64,000 nt of DNA, taken from Sphingobacterium sp. CZ-2. GTDB lineage: Bacteria; Bacteroidota; Bacteroidia; Sphingobacteriales; Sphingobacteriaceae. The DNA is taken from NCBI RefSeq assembly GCF_004526235.1, contig NZ_CP038159.1:682001-746000 (forward strand), written 5' to 3'. Shown here piece by piece: positions 16,443 through 24,515 of this stretch (positions are counted from its first letter, which is position 1; the number at the start of each line of letters is the position of its first letter). A program made the translations under genes and the position numbers. Below the pieces are notes generated by a model. That model was not told where the DNA came from and ran no database searches. It saw nothing but the letters and a program-made list of their open reading frames with translations.

Positions 16443-17744
16443 TTAAAATGCCTCGTTCAACCCCAGGAATAAGCCATGCTGACCAAACCTTCCATAGGCA
16501 TAGTCTATACAAAGGTTTGTGCGGGTTGCTTTATTGAATAATAGTCGAAGGCCAGCACCTCCAGCCGGTTGCCAGATTTTAAATAACTCGGTGCCCATCT
16601 GGTCATTAGCAGTCTGCACATTGGCAAATACAACTCCGCTTAGGAATTGGTTCCTTAGGATAGGGAATCTATATTCCAATTCCGAATAGAAAAATGATCT
16701 TCCTTTAAAATAACCTAAGGTATATCCTCGACCACTTCGGGCATAAGGGTCTTTTCCGGTACCTGGAAGATCCACATAAGGCAATTTACCTCCAAGATTG
16801 TAAGAACCGAAATTCCAGAAGGCCAATACATGATTAGGTCTTTCAGTAGACAATTGCCAATATTTTCGGAAATCTGTCTGTAATTGATATGCATTTTGTG
16901 CACTTCCCATCCAAGATTGGTTCATACGTAGCACCAAATCCACATAATAGCCTTTATAAGCGCTATTCGGATTATCCCTTGTCATGTATTGCATATTCAA
17001 CATGAGGCCATTGTTGTTTACACGAGTGGCATCAAAACCATTCCAACGGCTGTATATTTCTACAGGTGCCATGCCTGGATCGGAACCTACGGTTTCGAAT
17101 TTCCGTTTCATCTCAAAAAAGAAACCTACACCTACGAAAGCTCCAGGGAATAGGTTTTTATAAACCCGCTCACTGATGGAATAAACCATAAACTTATTCA
17201 CATAACGCTCACGTTCTGGATTGTTCATGATCAATTCTTCTTCCGTGGGATTCTCCAATGGACCACCTATACCCATACCATAATCCAGTCCTACGGCCTT
17301 GGCCACCATCATATTTCCTTTGATGTTCCATCTATTACCAGGGGTATAGATGTCATGGATCAGGTATCCCACAATAATCCCTCTAGTCGTGGCACTGACC
17401 GCTGCCGCACCTATGGACATTGCTGTGTTGGCTTCATTACCCAAAATTTTACCTCCAACCGCTTTGATCCCAATCTGACCACCAATAGATGGGTTATAGT
17501 TCAGGTTGGGCAAATAGGTAATTGCAGATCTTTTAGTACTTTTTACTACAGTGGAATCCTTTTTCTTAAAAGGATTGATATCCTTGAACAGGTCCACAAT
17601 GTCATAAAGTTGTTGTGTAGGATGGATGGTATCCTTTTCCAACTTTGTACTAATCGTATCTTGGATCTGAACTTGGGCAATTACATGCTTTGGTTTCGAA
17701 GCTTGGATAAATATGAAAAGAAGCAAAAAAATGCGAAAGCGCAT
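16443..17744 (-). CDS. Omp85/BamA-TamA-like outer membrane barrel protein
   Basis: A 433-residue protein with a signal peptide (MRFRIFLLLFIFIQASKPKH) and a C-terminal barrel typical of the bacterial surface antigen (Omp85) family. Family segments include RSFFYSELEYRFPI, FANVQTANDQ and AGGAGLRLLFNKATRTNLCI near the C-terminus, and the gene ends in Phe. The ~110 residues after the signal peptide show no obvious POTRA repeat, so it is shorter than BamA (about 800 residues) and resembles the compact Omp85-like proteins common in Bacteroidota. Transport substrate unknown. A -7 element lies at 17779-17786, and the TonB receptor follows after 14 bp. Confidence 0.82.
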   Translation of the reverse strand: MRFRIFLLLFIFIQASKPKHVIAQVQIQDTISTKLEKDTIHPTQQLYDIVDLFKDINPFKKKDSTVVKSTKRSAITYLPNLNYNPSIGGQIGIKAVGGKILGNEANTAMSIGAAAVSATTRGIIVGYLIHDIYTPGNRWNIKGNMMVAKAVGLDYGMGIGGPLENPTEEELIMNNPERERYVNKFMVYSISERVYKNLFPGAFVGVGFFFEMKRKFETVGSDPGMAPVEIYSRWNGFDATRVNNNGLMLNMQYMTRDNPNSAYKGYYVDLVLRMNQSWMGSAQNAYQLQTDFRKYWQLSTERPNHVLAFWNFGSYNLGGKLPYVDLPGTGKDPYARSGRGYTLGYFKGRSFFYSELEYRFPILRNQFLSGVVFANVQTANDQMGTELFKIWQPAGGAGLRLLFNKATRTNLCIDYAYGRFGQHGLFLGLNEAF

Positions 17745-17778
17745 AGGTATTTGATTGATAGCTTTAAATGATTAGCAA

Positions 17779-17786
17779 CAAAAGTA
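17779..17786 (-). promoter_or_regulatory. Candidate -7 promoter box for the Omp85-TonB receptor pair
   Basis: On the minus strand TACTTTTG fits TAnnTTTG exactly. The predicted transcript would start near 17773, about 29 nt before the ATG at 17744. No good -33 element is visible, so confidence is moderate. Confidence 0.5.
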
Positions 17787-17828
17787 TAAAAATAAAGCTA
17801 TCCCTCTTGTCATAGGAATCAAATAATA

Positions 17829-18521
17829 TTATACCTCTACAGAAAAGTCTACGGTATGGACTTTACCCGATATTTTAAACTGCACCCAAATCCGATAGTT
17901 GCCAGCCTTTTCGATATGGGCTTCTGCATATATTGGATATTTCTTATTGGATACGGGATGAATATGTAAAAAATCTTTTGATTTGGTTTCGATCATCACA
18001 ATGTGCGCAGATGCGCCTAGATACTTTTCCAAATCCTTTTCACCTAACATTTCGCCTTCTTTTTCAACGGTGAAGGCTAGGGTCTGCATTCCCGTATTCA
18101 ATTCCCGGCCATTGACCAAAGTGATGATATAATCGTCTTCTCTAGCGACTATCTCCGGTTGGAATTCAATTTTTTCACTCAATTCGTCCCCTACAACATG
18201 GATTTCATGTTTGTGTACCATGGGCTCCCCATCCTGAGGCTTGAAGTCTACGAATAATAGGAACTTTCCAGCGGTTGGAAAGGTTTCTTCAACTAGGTAC
18301 GGGCCTTTATTTTCTTCGGGATGTAAATGATCGAACCAGGTCAGTTCATCATTGACAGCCAATAAATGCATTTTTTTCTCATGCACCGTATCTAAAGAAA
18401 CAGCATTGTTATCTTGCTTTAAGGAAATATTAATGGATACAGGCCTACCTGCTTCCACACGTTGTGGATCTAGTATAACATCTACATCAATTTCGTTATG
18501 CTGTTCGTGGTGGTTGTTCAT
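17829..18521 (-). CDS. Duplicated-domain protein with two HxHP motifs, function unknown
   Basis: A 230-residue protein built from two related beta-sandwich-like halves. The first has MHLLAVNDELTWFDHLHP then GKFLLFVDFKPQDG (about residues 55-105). The second has AHIVMIETKSKDFLHIHP then GNYRIWVQFKISGK (about 175-222). Both halves thus share a His, a strand, H-x-HP or HLHP, and a G-(K/N)-(F/Y) strand. The first residues are His-rich (MNNHHEQHNE). No signal peptide is visible, so a cytoplasmic location is predicted unless export is atypical. Proteins of this look often occur near metal or copper genes, and metal binding by the His clusters is a reasonable inference but not shown. It lies between a PLP enzyme and the Omp85-like gene on the same strand. 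Confidence 0.7.
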   Translation of the reverse strand: MNNHHEQHNEIDVDVILDPQRVEAGRPVSINISLKQDNNAVSLDTVHEKKMHLLAVNDELTWFDHLHPEENKGPYLVEETFPTAGKFLLFVDFKPQDGEPMVHKHEIHVVGDELSEKIEFQPEIVAREDDYIITLVNGRELNTGMQTLAFTVEKEGEMLGEKDLEKYLGASAHIVMIETKSKDFLHIHPVSNKKYPIYAEAHIEKAGNYRIWVQFKISGKVHTVDFSVEV

Positions 18522-18602
18522 ATTTTGCGATTTTATTCAACTTAATTAACAAAATAGTGGTAGAATTAGTTTTGAAAATAACGCAAATTGCTCAATTAGC
18601 TT

Positions 18603-19487
18603 TTAGAATAGGTTTAATTGTCCAAGCAAACCTGTTAAACCACCGGTATGCAGAAAAAGGATTCGGCTACCTGGTTTAAAATAATCTTTTTTGATGAGAT
18701 CAACTAATCCATACATCGCCTTACCTGTGTAAACTGGTTCGATCATGATTCCTGTGGAGGCAACGAAATCTTTTATAAAGTGGATGAGTTCGGGGTTTGA
18801 TTTCCCATATCCTGAAAAATGATAATCTAGATGAAGATCCATATTCTTGGTGGAAACCTCGAACTTTTCTATGTCATCCTTAATAAATCCGCCATTTTTT
18901 AAAACAGGAATAACATGTAACCGGGATGCTAAATTTGCTTCATCAATTCCTTGTAATAGTCCCGCTGCAGTAGTGCCTGTACCTGCTGCCGTAATAATGT
19001 GAGCATATTCCTGTTGAAGTTCTGGAATAATTTCTTTGCAACCCAGCACGCCCAGGTTTGAGCGCCCGCCTTCATCTATGAAATAGGCTGTTGAAGAATC
19101 AAAATGGTTATTAAAATAGGATTCTTTCTCTCGATATGAACTCCTATCGATAAATTGCAATTTCATACCAAAAAGTCTGCACATGGCCAATACGGGATTA
19201 TCAACCGATTCTCCACGAACAATCCCTTGGGATTGAAAGCCAAATTGGGCAGCAGCAGCAGCTGTAGCCAACAGATGATTGGACCACGCACCTCCAAAGG
19301 TTACCAACAGATTTTTATTTAGGTTCTTAGCCTCTTGTAAAGAATATTTCAATTTGCGCCACTTATTTCCTGAAATGAAGGGATGGATTTTGTCATCCCG
19401 TTTGATGAATACCTGAACAGCTTTTTTGGAAAAAACTGGGTGGTTTATCTCTTCTTCGGGACTATGGATGGGAAATTGACTAAGCAT
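18603..19487 (-). CDS. ACC deaminase / D-cysteine desulfhydrase family PLP enzyme
   Basis: A 294-residue fold-type II PLP enzyme of the 1-aminocyclopropane-1-carboxylate deaminase / D-cysteine desulfhydrase family. K42 in FISGNKWRKLKY is the expected PLP Lys, and TFGGAWSNHLLATAAAA is the conserved Ser/Asn-His segment that follows it. GTGTTAAGLLQG binds the PLP phosphate. True ACC deaminases are about 340 residues. This shorter version is the usual Bacteroidota homologue annotated only at family level, so D-cysteine or another D-amino acid is as likely a substrate as ACC. It diverges from rluD across 63 bp. A TATCTTTA element, one mismatch from the -7 consensus, lies right before the ATG. Confidence 0.85.
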   Translation of the reverse strand: MLSQFPIHSPEEEINHPVFSKKAVQVFIKRDDKIHPFISGNKWRKLKYSLQEAKNLNKNLLVTFGGAWSNHLLATAAAAAQFGFQSQGIVRGESVDNPVLAMCRLFGMKLQFIDRSSYREKESYFNNHFDSSTAYFIDEGGRSNLGVLGCKEIIPELQQEYAHIITAAGTGTTAAGLLQGIDEANLASRLHVIPVLKNGGFIKDDIEKFEVSTKNMDLHLDYHFSGYGKSNPELIHFIKDFVASTGIMIEPVYTGKAMYGLVDLIKKDYFKPGSRILFLHTGGLTGLLGQLNLF

Positions 19488-19516
19488 GGATTAAAGATAG
19501 GATTTTTACTTTTGAG

Positions 19517-19546
19517 TTTGTTGAACGCTTTAAAATACTACTTTTG
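19517..19546 (+). promoter_or_regulatory. Promoter for rluD, implying a leaderless mRNA
   Basis: TTTG at 19517-19520, an 18-bp spacer, then TACTTTTG at 19539-19546: an exact match to the -33/-7 pattern. Only four bases separate the box from the ATG at 19551, so transcription should begin at or next to the start codon. A second TACTTTTG lies at 19507-19514 without a matching -33 element. Confidence 0.75.
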
Positions 19547-19550
19547 TAGC

Positions 19551-20585
19551 ATGTTAGATGAATTGGAAAATGAGCAGGACGAACAGGAATTATTCGAGCA
19601 TTTACGGATAGTTGCTGATAAAGGTCAAGCTTTATTACGTATTGATAAATTCCTGATGAATAGGGTAGAGAATACCTCTAGGAACAGGATTCAGAATGCT
19701 ATTGATGCCGGTTCTGTCAAGGTAAATGATAAAGTAATCAAAGCCAGTTATCGGGTCAAGCCATTTGATGTCATTACCGTTGTTTTACCAGATCCACCGA
19801 GAGATACCGAAGTCTATCCAGAAGATATTCCTTTGTCAATCGTTTATGAAGATGATGACGTGCTGATGGTTAATAAAGAGGCAGGTATGGTTGTTCACCC
19901 GGGGTATAATAATTATACGGGAACCTTGGTAAATGCCTTAACTTTTCATCTGAACCAATTACCAACTTTACCTGGAAATACAGGTCGCCCAGGATTGGTG
20001 CACCGAATCGATAAAGACACTTCAGGACTGTTAGTCATTGCAAAAAACGAATGGGCGATGACCTTTTTAGCGAAGCAGTTCTATGAGCATAGCATCAGCA
20101 GGAAATATATCGCACTTGCCTGGGGTGATATCGTGGAAGATGGAACTGTATCAGGATATATCGGAAGATCCTTGAAAGATAGAAGGATCATGGATGTCTA
20201 TGATGACCCAGAAAAAGGGAAATGGTCCGTGACCCATTATCGGGTTTTGGAGCGTTTAGGTTATGTTACTTTAATCGAATGCGAACTGGAAACCGGTCGT
20301 ACCCATCAGATCCGTGCACATATGAAATCCATAGGCCATCCTTTATTTAGTGATGAATCCTATGGAGGAGATAAGATATTAAAGGGCACTCAATTTGCAA
20401 AATACAAGCAATTTGTGTCCAACTGCTTTTCCTTGTTGCCACGGCAAGCGCTGCATGCCAAGTCGTTAGGGTTTATACATCCTAAGACAAAAGAAAATTT
20501 ATACTTTGAAGTACCATTACCGGAGGATTTTCGTTTAGCATTAGAGAAATGGAGAACTTATGGCGATGCCAATAATCAGATCTAA
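19551..20585 (+). CDS. rluD: RluA/RluD family pseudouridine synthase
   Basis: 23S rRNA (or related) pseudouridine synthase, 344 residues from the ATG at 19551. The longer ORF from 19383 runs through the divergent promoter region and overlaps the neighbouring gene antisense, so it is not used. An N-terminal S4 RNA-binding domain (LLRIDKFLMNRV...RNRIQNAIDAGSVKVN) is followed by the catalytic domain with D154 in VHRIDKDTSGLLV, the essential Asp of the family, and then by the conserved ETGRTHQIRAHM segment. The best match in kind is RluD, which modifies helix 69 of 23S rRNA, but RluC/RluA-type specificity cannot be excluded. The class IV aminotransferase gene starts 3 bp downstream, so they form an operon. 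Confidence 0.92.
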   Translation: MLDELENEQDEQELFEHLRIVADKGQALLRIDKFLMNRVENTSRNRIQNAIDAGSVKVNDKVIKASYRVKPFDVITVVLPDPPRDTEVYPEDIPLSIVYEDDDVLMVNKEAGMVVHPGYNNYTGTLVNALTFHLNQLPTLPGNTGRPGLVHRIDKDTSGLLVIAKNEWAMTFLAKQFYEHSISRKYIALAWGDIVEDGTVSGYIGRSLKDRRIMDVYDDPEKGKWSVTHYRVLERLGYVTLIECELETGRTHQIRAHMKSIGHPLFSDESYGGDKILKGTQFAKYKQFVSNCFSLLPRQALHAKSLGFIHPKTKENLYFEVPLPEDFRLALEKWRTYGDANNQI

Positions 20586-20588
20586 AAT

Positions 20589-21446
20589 ATGCCGATACAA
20601 TATATCAATTATAACGGAACGATAGTTCCAGAAGACATGTCCATCCTAACTGCGGATAGTAGAGCCTTTAGATACGGGGATGGATTATTTGAAACGATGT
20701 TATGGAGAGATGGGGATGTGAGATTCCTGGATTTTCATGTCGAGAGATTGCAGGAAAGCATGAAAATGCTTCATTTTGAAGATTACGAGAAATTTGATGG
20801 ATTTTTTATCCGCCAAAAGATTGAAGAGCTTTCCAGGAAAAACAATATGGTTGGGCAAACTGGCCGGGCAAGATTCATTGTTTTCCGAACAGGTGGAGGA
20901 CTTTATGGGCCAGAGAGCAATAAACCCTCTTTTATTATTCAGCTGGACAGAAAGCCTGAAAGTTTGCGGGACAAGAAATTAGGCTTGATTATCGATGTAT
21001 ATACAGAGTATAAAAAAGCTTATAATGAGCTTTCTAAGATAAAATCCAATAATGCCTTGATCTATGTGATGGCCGGATTATACCGGAAAAAATTTGCCTT
21101 TGATGAGGTGTTGATTTTAAACCAACAAGGAAATCTCTGTGAAGCATTGGCTTCTAATATTTTCGTGTATTATGATAAGGTATTATATACCCCTGCATTA
21201 ACCGAAGGTTGTATAAATGGGGTAATGCGTAGAGTGATTATGGATATCGCCCAAAGTGAAGGTATCGAAGTGGTTGAAGCAGAAATAAAACCAGAAATAT
21301 TGAAGGTGGCCGATGAGATATTCTGTACAAATGCGGTAGAGGGAGTACAGTGGGTAATGGGTTATAAGCAAAAGAGGTATTTCAATAAAATTTCCCGGAT
21401 TTTTCAGGAAAAACTGAGAAATTGGACCTATGAGGTAGAAGAATAA
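20589..21446 (+). CDS. Class IV aminotransferase (PabC/IlvE-like)
   Basis: A 285-residue PLP enzyme of fold type IV, the family of branched-chain aminotransferase, D-amino acid aminotransferase and 4-amino-4-deoxychorismate lyase. Typical segments are the N-terminal SRAFRYGDGLFETM, LSKIKSNNALIYVMAG with the predicted PLP Lys (K of KIKSNN), DEVLILNQQGNLCEALASNI, and the phosphate-binding LTEGCINGVMR. Short length and the absence of nearby ilv genes favour an aminodeoxychorismate lyase-type role in folate synthesis, but the substrate cannot be assigned from sequence. It follows rluD with a 3-bp gap and ends at a strong bidirectional terminator. Confidence 0.85.
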   Translation: MPIQYINYNGTIVPEDMSILTADSRAFRYGDGLFETMLWRDGDVRFLDFHVERLQESMKMLHFEDYEKFDGFFIRQKIEELSRKNNMVGQTGRARFIVFRTGGGLYGPESNKPSFIIQLDRKPESLRDKKLGLIIDVYTEYKKAYNELSKIKSNNALIYVMAGLYRKKFAFDEVLILNQQGNLCEALASNIFVYYDKVLYTPALTEGCINGVMRRVIMDIAQSEGIEVVEAEIKPEILKVADEIFCTNAVEGVQWVMGYKQKRYFNKISRIFQEKLRNWTYEVEE

Positions 21447-21460
21447 ATAGGAATTTATAA

Positions 21461-21497
21461 AAAAAACAGGCTCTAGATAATTCTGGAGCCTGTTTTT
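21461..21497. terminator. Bidirectional terminator between aminotransferase and YceI genes
   Basis: Stem AACAGGCTC / GAGCCTGTT flanked by an A-run and a T-run, so it can terminate the plus-strand aminotransferase unit and the converging yceI-like gene. Confidence 0.9.
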
Positions 21498-21531
21498 ATA
21501 TGCAAGAATTAGTATGATTCTTATCTAACGA

Positions 21532-22122
21532 TTAGTTTTTTACTACTTCAACGTTTACCGTAATGGCAACTGTAGGTGCAACAGCATCTACGCCAGAAGG
21601 AAGCTTATCGTTATAGTTGATGTTGAATTCTTTACGGTTGATGCTGGTCGTAGCTGTAAAACCTGCACGTGTTTTTCCCCATGGATCTGTAATAATACCA
21701 TTGTTCTGTACCACATCGAAAGTAACTTTTTTGGTCACGTCTTTAATGGTAAGATCTCCGGTAAGTTTGAATTTTCCTTTTCCAGCACTTTTTAAAGTTG
21801 CATTTTTCAAGGTCATTTTTGGGAATTTCTCTGCAGAGAAAAAATCATCGCTTTTCAGGTGGGTATCCCTAGCTTCAACACGGGTATCGATACTGTTTAC
21901 ATCAATATCAAAATTAACTACAGCTGCCTCGAAGTTATTAGCGTCTTTAGTTTCCACAGCACCTTCCAATTTCTTGAATTGGCCATCAACAAAAGCAATC
22001 CCTAGATGTTTCACCTCGAAACGGGCATTGGTATGTGCAGGGTCTACGGACCATTTTATTTGTGCAAAGGCAACATTCCCTAAAAGGAATACGGAAGCGA
22101 ATAAACTTAATAATGTTTTCAT
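21532..22122 (-). CDS. YceI family periplasmic protein
   Basis: A 196-residue exported lipocalin-like protein of the YceI family, which binds isoprenoid-type lipids in characterised members. The start at 22122 (MKTLLSLFASVFLLGNVAFA) gives a signal peptide; the ORF eight codons longer lacks support. The mature protein begins with WSVDPAHTNARFEVKHLGIA, the hallmark of the family. DTRVEARDTHLKSDDFFSAEKFP and LTGDLTIKDVTKKVTFDV follow, and the protein ends in alternating strands. Role here unknown; the family is often stress- or acid-related. It is a single gene with a converging terminator. Confidence 0.93.
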   Translation of the reverse strand: MKTLLSLFASVFLLGNVAFAQIKWSVDPAHTNARFEVKHLGIAFVDGQFKKLEGAVETKDANNFEAAVVNFDIDVNSIDTRVEARDTHLKSDDFFSAEKFPKMTLKNATLKSAGKGKFKLTGDLTIKDVTKKVTFDVVQNNGIITDPWGKTRAGFTATTSINRKEFNINYNDKLPSGVDAVAPTVAITVNVEVVKN

Positions 22123-22214
22123 AAAGCTGTTTTTATTTATTTTCAATTATTTAAGACAAAGGTCTTTGTTTAAGAAACAATAAACATTGATGTATGTTAA
22201 GAAATAAATAAAAT

Positions 22215-23966
22215 TTATTTTCTGACGCAACGGACGCTGGCAAGATTAGAACTACTGAATGTGAAGCTATTTGTTTCATCCCATCGATCATTGAACCATG
22301 ATGTATTATTGTAGTTTAGCCTTGCGAAAGTACCACTCGTTGTAGTCCTCCAATAGCCTTTGGTATTTTGATAACTAGTGGAATTTGGAAAAAAGTTATT
22401 TGTTGGACCTGTAGAAGACTGTTTATAGCCCACAGGAGTGAAAATCAGATCTCCATGTGGATATGAAGGATATCCTAATACAGGTGTGGTTGGAGTCATA
22501 TATAGGTACCAGCCATTATATTCGACACCGACATTCTGGGTAATGTTATTAAAACTATTGAAATGTGCAGGGGTTGGTAATGTCCAAGTATCTTCAGGAT
22601 AGATCATTTCACAAATATTTTTTCCATTAGCTACACTATAAATATCATGTGTGAAATAATCGGTTGTTGGAACTCCTGCAACGGTTTGATATAAAGGGTT
22701 ATCATACCTTATTCGATAATCCCAAAATCCGTCTGGTCGCAATGGTCCATCGGCAACACGCCAAGTATTTCCCCGTGCCCATCTTGCTGAACCCATTGGG
22801 ATGGCAGATTCTACCAATATTATGGAAACAAAATAACTCTTGCCAGGTTGGGCTATAAAACTATTGAATACAAATTCATTGTTGGTAAAAGTCCTTACGA
22901 CATCAGTTGCTGCTCCATCGGTATCTCTTAAACGCTTGCTGGTAATCCTCATGGTATCAATAGATATGGTCAAAGGTTTGGAGACAGAATTCACTGGCGA
23001 ATAAAAGGTGTATCTTTTTTTCCAATTCAATTCTGGAACAGTATCTGTGCCCACTGGTACTACATAGGCTGAACTGTTATGGTTATAAACTTGATCAGTA
23101 GTTTGAACATTGGTCAAATTTAGATAGGAACTATCAGATAAACGGAAATTACCTTTCATAAAACCAGCATTATCTTTGATTCTTAGGCTGGCATAAGTAA
23201 CCGGAGCAAACATTCCCCTAGAATTCACTTCCACGACAAATCTTGCTGTTTTACGGGTTAGAACAATGTTCTGAATGCTATTCAGGCCATTAACTACATT
23301 ACTAGTGGTTATTAAGCCAGTTGCATAGGCAAAATCCTGTTTTTTGGTAGTACTGTTTGCGGAAGGTTTTACCGGAACTGTTCCATTGGCGACCACAAAG
23401 GTATCAATAGGACTGGTATTATTATACGTATATGCATACCATCGGTATTGGGTATTTCTGTTTGCACCAATTGAGATATAGTTAGATCCGATTGTCCCTT
23501 CTTGTTGGCCCGCATAAGTCGTTGCTACACCTGATCCATTGGTTTTGTACAATACTATCCTGTATTTAACCCCATTATTAAGGGGGGAGTGGTATCTGAT
23601 GGCTTGATTATTCCCATTGAAAGAAGATTTGGTACTACTTTGGATTTTCTTATTGCTGCTTGCCCCAGGGAATTGAGCAGGCAGTTTTTCGGTAATTTCC
23701 ATGATAACATCAAAACCATTCAATGACAGCACATCACTTCTGAAGGATACTGGTTTAATGGTACGGTTATGATTAGCTGAAGCTTTTTGTTCATTTTTAA
23801 ATTCTGGGAATACATCTTCCGTATCTTCTAAACCATCAATATTAAATTCAATACTAGCTTCCTTCGGTGGCTCTATTGGATTGGGGTTCTCTTTCTCAAT
23901 GCCCTTATCGCAGCCAATTAGTAGGATGAAAAGCAAAAAACAACTTAATAATTTAAAGGTATTCAT
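22215..23966 (-). CDS. Fimbrillin-like surface lipoprotein
   Basis: A 583-residue lipoprotein. The signal peptide ends in the lipobox LLIGC with C19 as the lipidated residue, followed by a Pro/Glu-rich linker (ENPNPIEPPKEA). The body is beta-rich with many Ser/Thr/Asn strands and the ARWARGN and PDGFWDYRIR segments typical of fimbrillin-family proteins of Bacteroidota. It ends LASVRCVRK, a C-terminus often seen in adhesin or fimbrial tip proteins of this phylum. It is likely surface-exposed and part of a type V-like pilus or adhesin, but no Mfa/Fim assembly partners are in the window. A 58-codon gene lies 12 bp upstream on the same strand and is presumably co-transcribed. Confidence 0.75.
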   Translation of the reverse strand: MNTFKLLSCFLLFILLIGCDKGIEKENPNPIEPPKEASIEFNIDGLEDTEDVFPEFKNEQKASANHNRTIKPVSFRSDVLSLNGFDVIMEITEKLPAQFPGASSNKKIQSSTKSSFNGNNQAIRYHSPLNNGVKYRIVLYKTNGSGVATTYAGQQEGTIGSNYISIGANRNTQYRWYAYTYNNTSPIDTFVVANGTVPVKPSANSTTKKQDFAYATGLITTSNVVNGLNSIQNIVLTRKTARFVVEVNSRGMFAPVTYASLRIKDNAGFMKGNFRLSDSSYLNLTNVQTTDQVYNHNSSAYVVPVGTDTVPELNWKKRYTFYSPVNSVSKPLTISIDTMRITSKRLRDTDGAATDVVRTFTNNEFVFNSFIAQPGKSYFVSIILVESAIPMGSARWARGNTWRVADGPLRPDGFWDYRIRYDNPLYQTVAGVPTTDYFTHDIYSVANGKNICEMIYPEDTWTLPTPAHFNSFNNITQNVGVEYNGWYLYMTPTTPVLGYPSYPHGDLIFTPVGYKQSSTGPTNNFFPNSTSYQNTKGYWRTTTSGTFARLNYNNTSWFNDRWDETNSFTFSSSNLASVRCVRK

Positions 23967-23978
23967 GGGATGATGATT

Positions 23979-24155
23979 TTATAGATCAAAATTCTTGTAG
24001 GTATCGGCAGGAGATTCATCCCAATTTTCAATTCTAGGTTCATTTCCTGAATTAATACTAATGGTCGTAGATGTACTCGCAATCCCTTCTTCCATTTCAA
24101 TAAAATATAAGGTGATTGTCGGAGTTTGATAAACTTTTTTCTTAATTGTCTGCAT
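23979..24155 (-). CDS. 58-residue small protein upstream of the fimbrillin-like gene
   Basis: A small open frame not reaching 60 residues. On the minus strand it starts ATG at 24155 and ends TAA at 23979, translating as MQTIKKKVYQTPTITLYF, then IEMEEGIASTSTTISINSG, then NEPRIENWDESPADTYKNF, then DL. It has a basic start, a beta-like middle and an acidic end with Trp-Asp. I recall similar 50-65 residue proteins with an E-(E/Q)-GIA-(A/S)-x-S core next to fimbrillin-like lipoproteins in Sphingobacteriaceae, mostly annotated as hypothetical. The 12-bp gap to the lipoprotein and a -7 box at 24223-24230 support a real gene at the head of the operon. No function can be assigned. Confidence 0.72.
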   Translation of the reverse strand: MQTIKKKVYQTPTITLYFIEMEEGIASTSTTISINSGNEPRIENWDESPADTYKNFDL

Positions 24156-24515
24156 CTTTAATTGATTTTTATAGTATTTGGCTATACAGAAAGTGTGAAA
24201 AACAAGCTATTAAATACTACGACAAAATTATAGCAAATATTTTACATAAAATTAATATTTAATCTTTTTAGGTAGTTTATTTGGATATTTGTAGCGTTTC
24301 GGCTTCAATGAATTTCAACAGAAAGTTATGAAGGAGAGTGAGAAAATAAGGTGAAATTAGATTTAAAATTAAATATTGTAACTAATGAGGTTTAAATATG
24401 CTTATAAATGTTAATTTTTAGACCAGGTGAAACCTAGGAATTAAAGTTAAAATTCACGTAATAACATATATTGTTGTTTTTAGATATAACTATTAATTAA
24501 TATGGTGTATTTAAG
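24156..24515. other. A+T-rich intergenic region with one candidate -7 box
   Basis: A 360-bp gap. On the minus strand TAATTTTG at 24230-24223 matches TAnnTTTG and would give the small gene at 24155 a leader of about 60 nt. No -33 element, hairpin, tRNA or ORF was recognised in the rest. The segment 24400-24515 holds several A+T runs only. Confidence 0.5.

Noticed and set aside
19383-19550. 56-residue extension of the rluD frame upstream of 19551
   Set aside because: It overlaps the divergent PLP enzyme gene and its promoter, and the consensus promoter at 19517-19546 lies inside it.
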